DNA from: Pseudomonadota bacterium
GTDB lineage: Bacteria; Pseudomonadota; Gammaproteobacteria; Steroidobacterales; Steroidobacteraceae
NCBI GenBank assembly: GCA_021838065.1
Contig: JAKCEJ010000160.1
Span: 1-6,894 of the forward strand
Length of the DNA: 6,894 bases
Direction of reading: 5' to 3'
The notes under the pieces were generated by a model. The model worked only from the letters and a program-made list of their open reading frames with translations. It was not told the origin of the DNA and searched no databases. Made by a program: the position numbers and the translations under genes. Positions 5,348-6,894 of this stretch are shown here, piece after piece. Positions within the stretch are counted from its first letter, which is position 1; each line of letters begins with the position of its first letter.

Positions 5348-6714
5348 CGGCGCTGTGGTACCTCCTGTGGTTCGCCGTCGCCGTGAGTCTGCTCGTGACG
5401 GTGCACGAGTTCGGCCACTTCTGGGTGGCCCGCAGGCTCGGCCTGAAGGTGCTGCGCTTCTCGGTCGGCTTCGGCAAGCCGCTCGTGCACTGGCGCGGGC
5501 GCGACGGCGTCGAGTACTGGATCTGCCCGATCCCGCTCGGCGGCTACGTCAAGATGCTCGATGAGCGCGAGGGTCCGGTTGCGCCCGAGGACCTGCCGCG
5601 CTCGTTCATGCGCCAGCATCCGCTCAAGCGCGTGCTGGTGCTGCTCGCCGGCCCCGGTTTCAATTTCCTCTTCGCGGTGCTGGTGCTCGCCGGGATGCTC
5701 TGGGCGAGCGGCCTGACGCGCTGGCTGCCGGTGGTGGGCGATGTGGGCGCAGGCTCCATCGCCGCGAACGCCGGGGTGCGCTCCGGGGACCGGATCATCG
5801 CCGTGAACGGCGCGCCGGTCGACAGTCAGAGCCAGGTGCGCATGCGCCTGCTCGAGGTCATGAGCGGCAGCGGCAACGCCCGGCTCACCGTGCGCGCCGG
5901 CGAGGGCGCCCCGCGCGTGCTCGATCTCGACGTGCGCGATCCGGCGCAGCGGCGGCGCCTGACGGGACCGGCAGGCCCCATGGCCGGCCTCGGCATGCAT
6001 TTCTGGGCGCCGAGCATCCCAGCGGTGCTCGGGCGCGTGCTGCCCGGCGGGCCGGCGGCCCGCGCGGGGCTGCGCGCCGGCGATGCCATCGTGGCCGTCG
6101 ACGGCCGGCCGATGAAGGATTTCGAGGACGTGGTGCAGGCGATCAGCCCCAACCCCGGTAAGACCCTTGCGATCACCTACCGGCGCGGCTCGAGCGAGCG
6201 CACCGTGCAGGTGAGGGTCGCGAGCGTGACGGTGCAGGGCCGGCACATCGGGCGCATCGAGGCCGAGCAGCCCCTCACCAGCCATTACCCCAAGAGCCTG
6301 GTGCGCCACGTGCCGCTCGGCCCGATCGCGGCGCTCACCGAGGCATCGCACCGGATCGGCACGCTGACGGTGCTGCAGGTGCGGCTGTTGTGGCGTATGG
6401 TGCTCGGGCGGGTGTCGATCAAGAATCTCGGCGGGCCGCTCACGATCGCCCAGGAGGCCGGCCAGTCCGCCAGCGCCGGCGCCGGTTCGTTCCTCGACTT
6501 TCTCGTGCTGATTTCACTCGAGATCGGTTTTCTCAATCTGCTGCCGATTCCGATTCTCGACGGCGGGCAGGTCGTGTTTCAACTGGTCGAGTGGGTCAAG
6601 GGGGCGCCGCTTTCCGAGCGGGCGCAAATCGTGGGTCAGCAGGTGGGTATCGCGCTGCTGATCCTCCTGATGGGGGTGGCGTTGTTCAATGACATCGCCC
6701 GCCAGTTCAGCTGA
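5344..6714 (+). CDS. rseP: Site-2-type zinc metalloprotease RseP (sigma-E regulation)
   Basis: RseP is an inner-membrane protease that cuts the anti-sigma factor RseA within the membrane after DegS has trimmed it, releasing sigma-E during envelope stress; it also clears signal-peptide remnants. The 456-residue product (E. coli 450) has the full layout. The first membrane segment carries HEFGH at 21-25 (zinc ligands His21 and His25, catalytic Glu22), followed by VGFGK and IPLGGYVKMLDE at 63-74. A second segment near 97-121 includes GPGFNF. Two PDZ domains span roughly 127-200 (AGVRSGDRIIAVNG) and 215-295 (AGLRAGDAIVAVDG). The conserved NLGGPLTIAQEAG is at 361-373, then a membrane segment with NLLPIPILDGG at 398-408, where Asp406 is the third zinc ligand. 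A last segment ends at ALFND. The ATG overlaps the dxr stop as ATGA, with GGGAGG at 5329-5334, 9 nt upstream. Confidence 0.98.
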   Translation: MTALWYLLWFAVAVSLLVTVHEFGHFWVARRLGLKVLRFSVGFGKPLVHWRGRDGVEYWICPIPLGGYVKMLDEREGPVAPEDLPRSFMRQHPLKRVLVLLAGPGFNFLFAVLVLAGMLWASGLTRWLPVVGDVGAGSIAANAGVRSGDRIIAVNGAPVDSQSQVRMRLLEVMSGSGNARLTVRAGEGAPRVLDLDVRDPAQRRRLTGPAGPMAGLGMHFWAPSIPAVLGRVLPGGPAARAGLRAGDAIVAVDGRPMKDFEDVVQAISPNPGKTLAITYRRGSSERTVQVRVASVTVQGRHIGRIEAEQPLTSHYPKSLVRHVPLGPIAALTEASHRIGTLTVLQVRLLWRMVLGRVSIKNLGGPLTIAQEAGQSASAGAGSFLDFLVLISLEIGFLNLLPIPILDGGQVVFQLVEWVKGAPLSERAQIVGQQVGIALLILLMGVALFNDIARQFS

Positions 6715-6733
6715 CTGCTGCAGACATTAAAGT

Positions 6734-6760
6734 CGGACCGCAGCCTATGGCCAAGGTCCG
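6734..6760 (+). other. Nested hairpin in the rseP-bamA gap
   Basis: The 154-nt gap 6715-6868 holds a perfect 6-bp inverted repeat, CGGACC (6734-6739) with GGTCCG (6755-6760). A 3-bp inner stem lies inside it, GCC (6743-6745) with GGC (6749-6751), around a TAT loop; the two stems are separated by a symmetric 3x3 internal loop. No T-run follows, so it is not a standard terminator. It could be an mRNA-processing or stability element between rseP and bamA. The gap shows no sigma-E-like GGAACTT box and no convincing sigma-70 pair; ATTAAA at 6726-6731 has no well-spaced -35. Confidence 0.35.
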
Positions 6761-6868
6761 CTCGTCTCCGCGCGGCGCTGCCGAGCGGGGCACCGGGGGT
6801 ACATACGTGATCGATGCAAGCGATTGGGGCCAAATGTTTCGCGACGTGACAGATCGGATGGTTGCCGT

Positions 6869-6894
6869 ATGAAGAAGTGGCGTAACGTGCTCGC
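6869..6894 (+). CDS. bamA: Probable outer-membrane assembly factor BamA, first codons only (partial)
   Basis: The ATG at 6869 opens a frame reading MKKWRNVL and then runs off the right edge. Two lysines and an arginine before hydrophobic residues fit the n-region of a signal peptide. GGATGG at 6856-6861 lies 7 nt upstream and can act as a modest ribosome binding site. The only in-frame upstream alternative seen nearby is a TTG at 6824, which is less likely. The identity rests on synteny: rseP is followed by bamA (the Omp85-family beta-barrel insertase) across Gammaproteobacteria and Betaproteobacteria. Eight codons cannot prove the family, so the gene call is firmer than the name. Confidence 0.62.

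Noticed and set aside
3162..6351. Several further long minus-strand open frames opposite uppS, cdsA, dxr and rseP
   Set aside because: These are low-complexity Arg/Pro/Ala translations mirroring the codon bias of the real genes, with no motif or ribosome binding site to support them.
6705..6731. Possible sigma-70 promoter at the end of rseP (CTGACT at 6711-6716 and CATTAA at 6725-6730)
   Set aside because: The spacing between the two boxes is only 8 nt and both are weak matches.

Overview
This window is a conserved bacterial housekeeping cluster on the + strand of a very GC-rich genome (about 70% GC by eye, not computed). The order is rpsB (3' end only), tsf, pyrH, frr, uppS, cdsA, dxr, rseP and the first codons of a probable bamA. 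The protein sequences look gammaproteobacterial: EF-Ts, UMP kinase, RRF and RseP line up residue for residue with remembered E. coli motifs. The order frr-uppS-cdsA-dxr-rseP is the Pseudomonas/Xanthomonas-type order; E. coli has dxr directly after frr. A high-GC gammaproteobacterium near the Xanthomonadales, Nevskiales or purple-sulfur relatives is a reasonable guess, but genus cannot be read from this window.

Layout. Positions 1-155 encode the low-complexity tail of a protein that synteny makes ribosomal protein S2. A 102-nt gap with a strong GC hairpin follows, then tsf (258-1136). A 77-nt gap with a second hairpin precedes pyrH (1214-1948), and a 24-nt gap leads to frr (1973-2530). From frr to rseP there is no intergenic DNA. 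Start and stop codons overlap at frr/uppS (1 nt), uppS/cdsA (4 nt), cdsA/dxr (4 nt) and dxr/rseP (4 nt), which suggests one translationally coupled message. After rseP (5344-6714) a 154-nt gap with a third hairpin precedes the ATG of the next gene at 6869.

The genes cover two linked programmes. The first is translation and nucleotide supply: S2, EF-Ts, ribosome recycling factor and UMP kinase. The second is envelope building: dxr makes isoprenoid precursors by the MEP pathway, uppS turns isoprenoid units into the undecaprenyl carrier for peptidoglycan and O-antigen, cdsA makes CDP-diacylglycerol for phospholipids, rseP cleaves anti-sigma factor in the sigma-E envelope stress response, and bamA inserts outer-membrane proteins.

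I found no mobile element, CRISPR array, tRNA, rRNA or defence system, and no convincing new system. The points most worth a second look lie in the three intergenic gaps (a hairpin in each, and a possible 41-codon ORF before bamA) and in the run of overlapping start and stop codons.
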